Positions 1 through 6,736 of a stretch of 40,399 nucleotides of DNA are shown one piece after another. The notes under the pieces are model-generated. The model worked only from the letters and a program-made list of their open reading frames with translations, did no database searches and had not been told where the DNA came from. The stretch is from an uncultured Actinomycetes bacterium (GTDB lineage Bacteria > Actinomycetota > Thermoleophilia > RBG-16-64-13): NCBI GenBank assembly GCA_937148845.1, contig CAKZRW010000079.1, positions 1 to 40,399 of the forward strand. Reading direction: 5' to 3'. Every line of letters starts with the position of its first letter. The stretch's first letter is position 1. The position numbers and the translations under genes are program-made.

Positions 1-2
1 TC

Positions 3-947
3 CTGGGAGACGACATCCTCGAGCGACCGCCCGTGGCTGCCTACGTCCCCAAGACCATCACTCTGGAACCACGTCAAGGCAACCGCCCTCCCCGCATCCT
101 GGAGACATCGGCGGGACTGATCAACTCCGTGGGTCTGCCCAATGAAGGCTTGGACGCCTTCCTTGAACGTCGCCTGCCTCGTCTTCTTGAGCTGCCTTGT
201 CCGATTATCCTCAGCATCGGCGGCTTCTCGGTCGGCGAATACGAGGTCCTGGCTGGCAGGCTGCGTGACAGTCTAGACGCTTGGGCGGGGGGGAGGAGCA
301 AGCTGGGCTCTGGGGAGCCGGGGTCTGGCCAGGCCGGGAAGCCAGGTCAGGCGTCCGCCCGGGTCACCCCTAGCGAGTCGGAGCCTGCCTGGTTGTCCCG
401 AGTGGGGCTGGAGCTCAACATATCGTGCCCTAATGTCCGCACTGGGTGCATCTCCATCGGCACCGACCCTGAAGGGACAGCCGAGGTCGTGGCGGCTGTG
501 CGCAAGGTGTGGCCGGGGCTTCTTGTGGCGAAGCTGACCCCCAATGTGACCGATATCGCGGCCGTGGGCCGTGCCGCAGATGAGGCGGGGGCCGATGCTA
601 TAGCCGCAGTCAACACGTTCAAGGGTCTAGTGATCGACCGGCTGACCCTCAGGCCCTATCTTGGTAATGTCAGCGGGGGGCTATCGGGCCCGGCCATCAA
701 ACCGCTCGCTCTGCGGGCGGTCTATGAGCTCTACCAGGCCGTCAACCGGCCGGTGATTGGTATGGGTGGGGTATGTGAGCTCCAAGACGTACTTGATTTC
801 CTCGCTTGCGGAGCTCAAGTGGTGGCTGTTGGGTCGGCTGGGTTCCGAGAGCCCTTGCTGGCGACCCGGCTTGCGGAGGCTTTGCAAGAGGAGCTGGCAA
901 AGCGGCAGTTGACGCTAGCTGAGTTGACGGGATGCGCGCATCGGTGA
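3..947 (+). CDS. pyrD: Dihydroorotate dehydrogenase, class 1B catalytic subunit (5'-partial)
   Basis: FMN enzyme of pyrimidine synthesis that oxidises dihydroorotate to orotate. The reading frame is open to the window edge, so the first roughly 30-35 residues lie outside; the GTG at 33 is internal because conserved sequence precedes it. Visible motifs are TLEPRQGN, the active-site LNISCPNV with the class 1 catalytic Cys (nt 417-440), the FMN-binding KLTPNVTD and NTFKG stretches, SGGLSGPAIKPLALR, and the phosphate-binding GMGGV. The form without a membrane-targeting N-terminus fits class 1B, which normally pairs with the PyrK electron-transfer subunit, expected upstream. Odd: a Gly/Ser/Pro-rich stretch of about 38 residues (nt 279-392) sits just before the active-site strand, where relatives have a short loop. 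pyrF, often next in Actinobacteria, is absent here. Family assignment is firm. Confidence 0.95.
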   Translation: MGDDILERPPVAAYVPKTITLEPRQGNRPPRILETSAGLINSVGLPNEGLDAFLERRLPRLLELPCPIILSIGGFSVGEYEVLAGRLRDSLDAWAGGRSKLGSGEPGSGQAGKPGQASARVTPSESEPAWLSRVGLELNISCPNVRTGCISIGTDPEGTAEVVAAVRKVWPGLLVAKLTPNVTDIAAVGRAADEAGADAIAAVNTFKGLVIDRLTLRPYLGNVSGGLSGPAIKPLALRAVYELYQAVNRPVIGMGGVCELQDVLDFLACGAQVVAVGSAGFREPLLATRLAEALQEELAKRQLTLAELTGCAHR

Positions 948-967
948 GCTCTCAGAACACTCGGGTC

Positions 968-994
968 GGGGTGGGCTAATTAGGTCCCCACCTC
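968..994 (+). repeat. Stem-loop downstream of pyrD
   Basis: An 8-bp stem (GGGGTGGG paired with CCCACCTC, one wobble) closes an 11-nt loop 20 nt after the pyrD stop. No T-run follows, so it is at best a weak or factor-assisted terminator or an mRNA 3'-end stabiliser. Confidence 0.4.
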
Positions 995-1018
995 ACGCCC
1001 GGGGATGGGTCGCCCCGC

Positions 1019-1044
1019 GCGGCCAAAGACCAAGCGGCCAAAGA
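1019..1044 (+). repeat. 11-bp direct repeat upstream of mihF
   Basis: GCGGCCAAAGA occurs twice, at 1019-1029 and 1034-1044, 15 bp start to start, about 57 bp upstream of the mihF -35. It could be a tandem regulator site; the function is unknown. Confidence 0.4.
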
Positions 1045-1100
1045 TAGTGAAGCTCACGTAGACGTTGAAACTGGCGGCGAAAAACCGGGCAAGACTGTTA

Positions 1101-1128
1101 TTGCGCACGGGAAGGGCACGTGTATAAT
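1101..1128 (+). promoter_or_regulatory. mihF promoter predicting a leaderless transcript
   Basis: TTGCGC (1101-1106), a 16-bp spacer and a perfect TATAAT (1123-1128). The expected start point, 7-8 bp after the -10, falls on or next to the A of the ATG at 1136. The ATG at 1127 lies inside the -10 box, so it cannot be on this transcript. Confidence 0.75.
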
Positions 1129-1135
1129 GGCCGCC

Positions 1136-1468
1136 ATGAGCCAGTCCGCCAATCCACTACCGCAGACACCAGAGCGAAGCCGCCAACAGCGGTTGGAGGC
1201 TCTCCGTAAGGCGAACGATATCCGGTCGGAGCGGGCCAAACTCAAGGAACGTCTCCGACGGGGGGAGATAACCATAATCGAGGTGCTGAGCGATCCACCT
1301 CCTTGCGTATCGACGGCGAAAGTCCTTGATCTTATCCTGGCTGTGCCCAAGTTCGGCCGGGTGAAGGCCAATCGGCTTCTGGAGCGGTGCCGGGTGAGCT
1401 CGTCCAAGACAGTGAGCGGATTGACTCCGCGGCAGCGCAAAGAGCTGCTCGACATGCTCAGCAACTGA
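1136..1468 (+). CDS. mihF: Integration host factor, actinobacterial type (MihF-like)
   Basis: Small basic nucleoid-associated protein of 110 aa that binds DNA through a helix-two-turn-helix fold and is an essential chromosome organiser in mycobacteria. The C-terminal half has the hallmark order: a helix with DIRSERAKLKERLRRGEI, then LSDPP, then LILAVPKFGRVKANRLLERC, then LTPRQRKELL. Adjacent mihF and gmk is the usual actinobacterial context. I chose the ATG at 1136 over 1127 because the -10 box covers 1123-1128; initiation at 1136 would be on a leaderless mRNA, which is common in Actinobacteria. No Shine-Dalgarno is expected or seen. The first 15 or so residues are Pro/Gln/Ser-rich and probably disordered. 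Family assignment is confident from the fingerprint; DNA specificity is not visible. Confidence 0.9.
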   Translation: MSQSANPLPQTPERSRQQRLEALRKANDIRSERAKLKERLRRGEITIIEVLSDPPPCVSTAKVLDLILAVPKFGRVKANRLLERCRVSSSKTVSGLTPRQRKELLDMLSN

Positions 1469-1491
1469 CCCTTGCTCCTGGCAGGTAGCGT

Positions 1492-2094
1492 ATCTCCAGG
1501 ATCATCGTCATCTCAGGACCATCTGGGGTAGGGAAAGGCACGCTGATCCGGCGCGTGCTGGAGACCGAACCGGGGTTGGTCTTGTCGGTCTCGGCGACCA
1601 CTCGGCCTCGGCGGGAGGGAGAGGTGGAAGGCCGCGACTACTTCTTCCTGAGTCCCGAGGAGTTCCTGCGTCTTGCGGCGCAGAATGAATTCTTGGAATG
1701 GGCGGAATACGCTGGGTACCTCTATGGGACTCCTAAGCGCAAGGTCGAGGAAGAGTTGGCCGCCGGGCGCGACGTCATCCTGGAGATCGAACTAGAAGGG
1801 GCCCGGGAGGTAGCCGAGAGGTGCCCAGGTGCCCTCTTGGTGTTCATCATGCCTCCTTCTCTGGCGGAGCTGCGACGGAGGCTGGTGGGTCGCGGGACCG
1901 AGACCGCTACTTCGCTCAGACGGCGATTGGCCCGGGCCAGAGAGGAAATCGCCGCCGTGCGGGGGGGTAACTGGCAGGCACCGCGGCAGTTCGACTATGT
2001 TATAGTGAACGATAATGTCGAGAGGGCTAGTACAGAACTGGCCGAAGTCATCAGACGGAACAGAAAGCACCATGGACAAACCGACGATCGATGA
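1492..2094 (+). CDS. gmk: Guanylate kinase, probable non-canonical (ATC) start
   Basis: Phosphorylates GMP/dGMP to the diphosphates using ATP. The P-loop GPSGVGKGT lies at nt 1516-1542, followed by the GMP-binding segment (SATTRPRREGEVEGRDYFF) and the lid region with YLYGTPK. An in-frame TAG at 1486-1488 bounds the frame, and there is no ATG, GTG or TTG before the P-loop. The first such codon is GTG 1555, which would delete the P-loop and cannot give an active enzyme. The ATC at 1492 sits exactly where family members start (a reading of M-SRIIVISGPSG) and has GGCAGG 6 nt upstream. Length would be 200 aa, normal for the family. A one-base sequencing error is the main alternative. The 3' end overlaps rpoZ by 23 nt. 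Confidence 0.88.
   Translation: MSRIIVISGPSGVGKGTLIRRVLETEPGLVLSVSATTRPRREGEVEGRDYFFLSPEEFLRLAAQNEFLEWAEYAGYLYGTPKRKVEEELAAGRDVILEIELEGAREVAERCPGALLVFIMPPSLAELRRRLVGRGTETATSLRRRLARAREEIAAVRGGNWQAPRQFDYVIVNDNVERASTELAEVIRRNRKHHGQTDDR
1998..2006 (+). promoter_or_regulatory. Possible extended -10 inside gmk for rpoZ
   Basis: TGTTATAGT matches an extended -10 (TGnTATAnT) 66 nt before the rpoZ start, but no good -35 lies at the right distance. Could be chance. Confidence 0.25.
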
Positions 2095-2344
2095 AATCCT
2101 AGCCGGACTTTCCCGGTCTCGCGAAGAAGGGACTGAGGAGCCCAACCGATATACGGCTGTGATGGTAACAGCCAAACGGGCGCGTCAGATCAACAGCTAT
2201 TACCACAGCCTCGGTGACGGGGCTGGACTGGATGTCTTCGCTGCTCCGCCGGTCACCGGGTTCTCCCGCAATTACCTAAGCATCGCCCTTGCTGAAGCCG
2301 CTAGGGGCGAAATCAAGTACAGGTTGCGCAGCGCTCGTCAGTAA
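2072..2344 (+). CDS. rpoZ: RNA polymerase omega subunit
   Basis: Small (90 aa) RNA polymerase subunit that helps fold and hold beta-prime. The N-terminal DKPTIDEIL, the central NRYTAVMVTAKRARQIN helix and the C-terminal SIALAEAARGEIKYRL segment match the family. The ATG at 2072 is chosen because conserved sequence begins at once; the longer frame from 2015 lies inside gmk. The gene overlaps the gmk end by 23 nt and precedes coaBC by 20 nt, so gmk-rpoZ-coaBC is probably one transcript, a common arrangement. There is no clear Shine-Dalgarno, which suggests translational coupling to gmk. A short insert (GDGAGLDVFAAPPVTGFS) sits between the two core helices, where actinobacterial omegas are also variable. 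Confidence 0.92.
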   Translation: MDKPTIDEILAGLSRSREEGTEEPNRYTAVMVTAKRARQINSYYHSLGDGAGLDVFAAPPVTGFSRNYLSIALAEAARGEIKYRLRSARQ

Positions 2345-2364
2345 GGTGCGGTAGAGGGCTCGCC

Positions 2365-3600
2365 ATGGCCGATACGCCCGTAGTTCTCCTGGGAGTCACG
2401 GGTGGCATCGCCGCGTACAAGGCTGCCGAGCTGTTGCGTGGCCTCCAGAAGGCCGGCATGGATGTACGGGTGGTCATGACCCGGGCTGCTACCCGTTTCG
2501 TGGGGCCTTGGACCTTCGAGACTCTCTCTATGCACCCGGTGCGTCTCGACGAGATAAGCGAGATCCGCTCCGATTCTCGCATCACCCACGTCGAAGACAG
2601 CAAAGAGGCCGACATCATGGTTATCGCACCGGCGACGGCCAACACGATAGCCAAGATGGCTAACGGCATCGCCGACAATCTGCTCACCTCCATGTACTTG
2701 GCGTTCGGTAAGACGGTGGTGGTCGCTCCGGCTATGAACACCCAGATGTGGGAACACCCGGCCACACAGCGCAACGTAGCTGCCCTGCGGGAGCACGGAG
2801 TGTTCGTGGTGGAGCCCGGGGCGGGCGAGCTGGCCTGCGGCGATTTCGGGTCGGGGCGTATGGCGGACCCGGCGAGCATAGTGGCAGAGGTCAAGCTACG
2901 CTTGCAAGTCCAACGAAAACGGGATCTCAGGGGCATGCGTGTCATCATCACGGCTGGGGGCACGCGAGAGCCCATCGACGCGGTTCGTTTCATAGGCAAT
3001 CGCAGTTCGGGGAAGATGGGTTTTGCGTTGGCGAGGGCGGCCTTTGACCGCGGGGCGCAAGTGGAGCTGATACAAGCCAACGTCGATTTGCCTCCCGTCC
3101 CCGGGGTGCGGCAGACCGAGACGCCTACAGCCAGTCAGATGCATGCCGAGGTCATGAAGCGGCTTCCTAGCGCTGACATCCTGATCATGGCTGCGGCTGT
3201 CGCCGACTATCGGGTAGCCGAAGGACCGGCTGGCGGGAAAGTGGGCAAGGGCAGGAGCGACTGGCGGATCAATCTGGAGGCCACCAAGGACATCCTGTGT
3301 GACGTAGCCAGCCAGCGGAGCGGGCAGTATGTCGTGGGCTTTGCTGCTGAGTACGGCCTCGAAGGTCTGGAGCGCGCCCGAGCCAAGATGGAGCGCAAGC
3401 GACTGGACATGCTTGTGTTCAACGACATCTCGCGGCCCGACATAGGTTTTGAGAGCGACTATAACGAAGTACGTATTCTCACCCGTGACAAAGAGGTCCA
3501 GGTCGACAAGGCGCCCAAGGAGACCATCGCCGAGATCATACTGGACCACATAGCCGAAGCTGTCCGCTCCCGCCGTGGCGAGGCCAGCGCGACGGCCTGA
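2365..3600 (+). CDS. coaBC: Bifunctional phosphopantothenoylcysteine decarboxylase / phosphopantothenate-cysteine ligase
   Basis: Two consecutive steps of coenzyme A synthesis. The N-terminal CoaC flavodoxin-like domain (about 1-180) has GGIAAYK, the active-site His in RITHVEDS (His75), the substrate clamp PAMNTQMW (122-129) and the catalytic Cys158 in GELACGDFGSGRMA. The C-terminal CoaB domain (about 190-400) has VIITAGGTREPID, the NRSSGKMG nucleotide loop, AAAVADYRV and VGFAAEY. The length of 411 aa is normal for the fusion. The ATG is preceded by a weak GAGGG-like site. It ends a rightward run and meets the leftward solute-binding gene across two hairpins. metK and priA, which often follow in other genomes, are not here. 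Confidence 0.96.
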   Translation: MADTPVVLLGVTGGIAAYKAAELLRGLQKAGMDVRVVMTRAATRFVGPWTFETLSMHPVRLDEISEIRSDSRITHVEDSKEADIMVIAPATANTIAKMANGIADNLLTSMYLAFGKTVVVAPAMNTQMWEHPATQRNVAALREHGVFVVEPGAGELACGDFGSGRMADPASIVAEVKLRLQVQRKRDLRGMRVIITAGGTREPIDAVRFIGNRSSGKMGFALARAAFDRGAQVELIQANVDLPPVPGVRQTETPTASQMHAEVMKRLPSADILIMAAAVADYRVAEGPAGGKVGKGRSDWRINLEATKDILCDVASQRSGQYVVGFAAEYGLEGLERARAKMERKRLDMLVFNDISRPDIGFESDYNEVRILTRDKEVQVDKAPKETIAEIILDHIAEAVRSRRGEASATA

Positions 3601-3648
3601 GATCGGTAGACCTTTTCGCCGACCGGGCGACTTCCTTGCTTGATGAGA

Positions 3649-3674
3649 GAGGAGCGGCAAGAGTGGCGCTCCTC
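3649..3674. terminator. Hairpin between convergent coaBC and the solute-binding gene
   Basis: GAGGAGCG and CGCTCCTC form a perfect 8-bp stem around a 10-nt loop, followed by a pyrimidine-rich stretch on the + strand. Probably part of the coaBC terminator. Confidence 0.5.
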
Positions 3675-3695
3675 CTCTGGCTCTTCTGCGGTTCG

Positions 3696-3731
3696 GGTCT
3701 TGGGCGCCGGCCTTCGGCGGCGCCCAAGACC
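3696..3731. terminator. Strong bidirectional hairpin terminator
   Basis: A perfect 13-bp stem (GGTCTTGGGCGCC / GGCGCCCAAGACC) with a 10-nt loop that can pair further. It lies 9 bp from the stop of the leftward gene and about 95 bp after coaBC. There is no T-run, which is common for terminators of high-GC bacteria. It probably serves both convergent genes. Confidence 0.7.
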
Positions 3732-3740
3732 GGGCAGGAT

Positions 3741-5174
3741 CTAGGCGTACGGTATGGGCTCGAACTTCTTCTGGATGGGCATCTTGGGATCCTGGCCGTA
3801 ACAGATGTACATGTCGTACTTGAAGCGCGGATCCTCCGAACGGCCCCATTGCCCGCCGGCGATCTTGATCTTAAAGACGTTAGGCACCGGCCGCACGGTC
3901 CCGGCAGCTACGGGCAAGTTGAAGTCTACCGGACCGTTGATCCCTTCGAACTTGGTGGTCTTGATGGCCTGGATGTACAGCTCCTTGTTGTCGATATCAG
4001 TGACGCGTTTCAACACGTCGACGGCCCATTCATACTTGCCCAACTGGCCGAGAGTCTGCGTCCACTGCTCGCCGGTCTCCTCAGTATAGGAGGCCGCATA
4101 CTCCTCGCAGGTCTGCCCGGTGAGGTAGCTCTTGTAGGGGAACTTCGGGTGCCACACCATGTGGTCGGAGAGCCCGATGCCGATGTCGCCGACGGCCTCG
4201 ATGCTCTTGTGGAACAGTAGGGCCTTGCTCATGCTGAAGATCTTCGGCCTGTAGCCCTGCTGCATACACTGCTTCCAGAAAGTGGTGAAATCGGGGGGAG
4301 TCTGGTTGCCGGTGCAGATCTCGCAACCCTCTTTCTTGAACAAGCTGATTTGCTGGGTGAAGTCTTCCGAAGGCGGCTGGTACATGTCGGGTTTGGCCGC
4401 GGTGACATACCCACCCTTAACTAGATAGGGTTCCATGCCGGTCTGCGGATTGAACCAAGCTTGACCGTCGGCGTCGTTGGGGAAGAGGTAGGCCACCCTC
4501 TTGTTGGTCTCGATCTGATCCCACATACCGATGCGGCACTCGGCGGCGTCCTCCACGCCAAAGTGGTACATCCAGGTCCAAGTGAACGGCTTGTCGGGAG
4601 TGGCGCCGCGGCCAAAGTAGAAGGGCTGCCAAGGGACGAAATTGGCCAAGAGGGGGACCCCGTTGGCTTCACACTGGTCGGCCGCCGGGTTGACCGTGTC
4701 AGGGCTCGAGGAAGCCACCATCATGTCGACCTTCTCGTTGAAAAGGAGGTCCTGGGTGACTTCGGCTGCACGGTTAGGGCTGGACTGCGTGTCGAGCTGG
4801 ATGATGGTGATGGGGTGCTTCTTGCCGTCGCCGCAGACGACCCCGTCGCCGACAGCCTTCAGCACGTAGCTGACGATCCACTTGTCGGGACCGCCGAATG
4901 AGGCTAGGGCGCCCGTGATGGGCGAGACGGCGCCGATCTTGATGACACGGCCCATCTCCACACCGGTAGAAACGGTGGTCGAGGCCCCGGTGGTCGGAGT
5001 GGCACCCGAGGTGCTGGTCGTGGCCGCGGCAGTGGTAGTGGTCGTCTCTTCCTGACCGCACGCAGAGACCAGGGCACCCAGGCCGGCACCCGCGCCGATG
5101 GTGGCCCCGGTCAGCCCGGCGATCTTGAGGAATTCACGGCGGCTCACAGGTTTGTCTGGGAACAGGTCTGGCAT
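3741..5174 (-). CDS. Tat-exported lipoprotein, branched-chain amino acid-type ABC solute-binding protein
   Basis: Periplasmic-binding-fold receptor (Peripla_BP_6/LivK-like) of an ABC importer, tethered outside the membrane. The N-terminus has a textbook twin-arginine motif SRREFLK (11-17), a hydrophobic segment and the lipobox VSAC with lipidated Cys39. A Thr/Ala/Ser-rich linker follows (about 43-70), typical of spacers that lift lipoproteins off the membrane. The mature domain starts VIKIGAVSPITGALASFG, the usual start of this family, and contains SSPDTVNPAADQCEANGVPLL at the hinge-side strand. The ATG is preceded by GGAGGGGG. No permease or ATPase gene is nearby, so it is an orphan receptor inside a core gene block. 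The ligand cannot be read from sequence; amino acids, urea or short amides are all possible. Confidence 0.88.
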   Translation of the reverse strand: MPDLFPDKPVSRREFLKIAGLTGATIGAGAGLGALVSACGQEETTTTTAAATTSTSGATPTTGASTTVSTGVEMGRVIKIGAVSPITGALASFGGPDKWIVSYVLKAVGDGVVCGDGKKHPITIIQLDTQSSPNRAAEVTQDLLFNEKVDMMVASSSPDTVNPAADQCEANGVPLLANFVPWQPFYFGRGATPDKPFTWTWMYHFGVEDAAECRIGMWDQIETNKRVAYLFPNDADGQAWFNPQTGMEPYLVKGGYVTAAKPDMYQPPSEDFTQQISLFKKEGCEICTGNQTPPDFTTFWKQCMQQGYRPKIFSMSKALLFHKSIEAVGDIGIGLSDHMVWHPKFPYKSYLTGQTCEEYAASYTEETGEQWTQTLGQLGKYEWAVDVLKRVTDIDNKELYIQAIKTTKFEGINGPVDFNLPVAAGTVRPVPNVFKIKIAGGQWGRSEDPRFKYDMYICYGQDPKMPIQKKFEPIPYA

Positions 5175-5210
5175 CTTGCCCCCTCCAGATGGGATTGAAA
5201 CACGATTCCA

Positions 5211-5239
5211 TATTTATCATACCGGGTGACGGGAAACAA
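5211..5239 (-). promoter_or_regulatory. Promoter of the solute-binding protein gene
   Basis: On the minus strand, TTGTTT (5234-5239), a 17-bp spacer, then TAAATA (5211-5216) preceded by TGA, giving an extended -10. The predicted leader is about 30 nt and carries the GGAGGGGG ribosome site. Confidence 0.65.
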
Positions 5240-5303
5240 GGCTGATTCGAAACTGCATTCCGCCCAGGTCTGAGCTCTCCCCATCACGGAGGGGGAGAAG
5301 AGA

Positions 5304-5330
5304 GAAGCCCGCCGTTTTGCGGCGGGCTTC
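5304..5330 (-). terminator. rpoD terminator
   Basis: A perfect 11-bp GC-rich stem (GAAGCCCGCCG / CGGCGGGCTTC) with a 5-nt loop TTTTG, 36 bp past the rpoD stop. On the minus strand a TCTCTTCTC tract follows. Confidence 0.75.
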
Positions 5331-5366
5331 CTGCTAGAGATTCCTGAAGGCAATCTTGCGTCTATT

Positions 5367-6455
5367 CTAGGCGGTCTCCCGCATGGCCTGGATCTCTATG
5401 GAGTTCTTGATCTGCTCCAGGGCCTTGGCCTCGATCTGCCGGATGCGTTCGCGGCTCACATTGAAGCGGGAACTGACCTCGGCCAAGGTACGAGGATGCT
5501 CTCCCTTGAGACCGAAGCGAAGTTCGATGACTTTCCGCTCCCTCTCGTCCATGGACTTGAGGACCCGGTCCAGACTCTCCTTGGCGATGATGGCTGCCAC
5601 TACCTCCGCGGGGTCAGGCGTGTTGGCATTCTCGATGAAGTCGCCGAGCTCGGCGTCTTCTTCGTCGCCGATAGGTGTCTCCAGAGAGGTAGTGCGTTGA
5701 GCGATCTTGCGCATCTCTTGGACTTCCTGAGGCTCGATGCCCAGCTCGGAGGCCAGCTCCTCATCGGTAGGTTCCCGCCCGGTCTCCTGCAGCAGTCTCC
5801 GCTCGGTGCGTACCATCTTGTTGATCTTCTCTATCATATGGACCGGGATACGGATGTTGCGGTCCTGGTTGGCGATAGCGCGAGTGATGGCCTGCCGGAT
5901 CCACCAGGTAGCGTAGGTGGAGAACTTGTAGCCCTTACGGTAGTCGAACTTCTCGACCGCTCTGATCAGGCCGGTGTTGCCCTCCTGGATAAGGTCGAGA
6001 AGGTCCATGTCCTGCGTGTAGTAGTTCTTGGCGATAGAGATCACCAAGCGCAGGTTGGACTGGATCATGCGATCCTTGGCCTGCTTGTCTCCGGCCTCGA
6101 TACGCTTGGCGAGATCGATCTCCTCCTCCTTGGTGAGCAGAGGTATCTCACCAGCTTCCTTGAGGTAGAGGCGGAGAGGATCGTGAGTGACGGTCTCGAT
6201 GGAAAGGTCGAGGGCCGGGTCGGTGGGCTCCAAGATGCCCTGACTGACCGGGCTCTGCTCGTAAATCTCGATAGACTGGTCGAAGAGCTGCGAGTAGAGG
6301 TCCTCGATCTCCTCCATGGACATGTCGTATTCTTCGACCAGGGCCATGATCTCATCGCTGGTCACGTAACCGCGTTCCTGGCCCAGCTGGATGAGCTCCT
6401 GGACGTCCGCAATGGGGCGATTATCGATTGTGGGTATGTCGCTTTCTCTATGCAC
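5367..6455 (-). CDS. rpoD: Principal RNA polymerase sigma factor (sigma-70, group 1)
   Basis: Housekeeping sigma factor that directs RNA polymerase to -35/-10 promoters. The 362 aa contain a short acidic region 1.1 (about 15-75), region 1.2 ([17 protein letters not shown], 92-108), region 2 with [20 protein letters not shown] and [17 protein letters not shown] (about 153-190), region 3, and region 4.2 with the helix-turn-helix [16 protein letters not shown] near the C-terminus. All residues of the sigma-A signature needed for DNA melting and -35 reading look normal. The start is GTG at 6455, giving MHRESD; no better start lies downstream. It is shorter than many actinobacterial RpoD proteins because it lacks a long basic N-terminal extension. 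Two promoters precede it. It is transcribed divergently from plsX. Confidence 0.96.
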   Translation of the reverse strand: MHRESDIPTIDNRPIADVQELIQLGQERGYVTSDEIMALVEEYDMSMEEIEDLYSQLFDQSIEIYEQSPVSQGILEPTDPALDLSIETVTHDPLRLYLKEAGEIPLLTKEEEIDLAKRIEAGDKQAKDRMIQSNLRLVISIAKNYYTQDMDLLDLIQEGNTGLIRAVEKFDYRKGYKFSTYATWWIRQAITRAIANQDRNIRIPVHMIEKINKMVRTERRLLQETGREPTDEELASELGIEPQEVQEMRKIAQRTTSLETPIGDEEDAELGDFIENANTPDPAEVVAAIIAKESLDRVLKSMDERERKVIELRFGLKGEHPRTLAEVSSRFNVSRERIRQIEAKALEQIKNSIEIQAMRETA

Positions 6456-6524
6456 TTTTCTCTGCTATCCTAGCCAAAACCAAAGGTTTCCTACCTGGTA
6501 CTAATCTGCGACGCAAACTCGAAA

Positions 6525-6553
6525 ATTATACTCCGAAGACCCTCTCCCGTCAA
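6525..6553 (-). promoter_or_regulatory. rpoD promoter P1
   Basis: Minus-strand TTGACG (6548-6553), a 17-bp spacer and a perfect TATAAT (6525-6530). The predicted start near 6518 gives a leader of about 62 nt. One of the two best promoters in the window. Confidence 0.8.
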
Positions 6554-6581
6554 CGGGCAGCGAACTCTGTTGCTTTCTTCC

Positions 6582-6610
6582 AGTATACCGAACAAACGTT
6601 CGCACCGCAA
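6582..6610 (-). promoter_or_regulatory. rpoD promoter P2
   Basis: Minus-strand TTGCGG (6605-6610), a 17-bp spacer and TATACT (6582-6587), 57 bp upstream of P1. Confidence 0.65.
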
Positions 6611-6736
6611 ACTTTTCTGTTTGAACTCATTTGGTGTCCTCCCCGCCCATGCCCATCACTCTTGTCATGCGTCCTCCTTGGAAACGGCTCCCCTCGGCGC
6701 CGGTCCGTCCTTGGTCCCCTGGCCTGAGGAGATTAG

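Noticed and set aside
2896-3849. 317-codon minus-strand frame opposite coaBC
   Set aside because: Shadow frame running through the convergent terminator region; coaBC motifs on the + strand are complete.
3636-4220. Open frame on the + strand opposite the solute-binding gene
   Set aside because: It is the antisense shadow of a well-supported gene and spans the terminator hairpins; no family features.
5496-6473. 325-codon open frame on the + strand across rpoD
   Set aside because: Shadow of rpoD in a high-GC genome; the rpoD protein on the minus strand is unmistakable.
6428-6727. 99-codon open frame on the + strand in the rpoD/plsX divergent region
   Set aside because: It runs through both rpoD promoters and has no ribosome site or protein family features.
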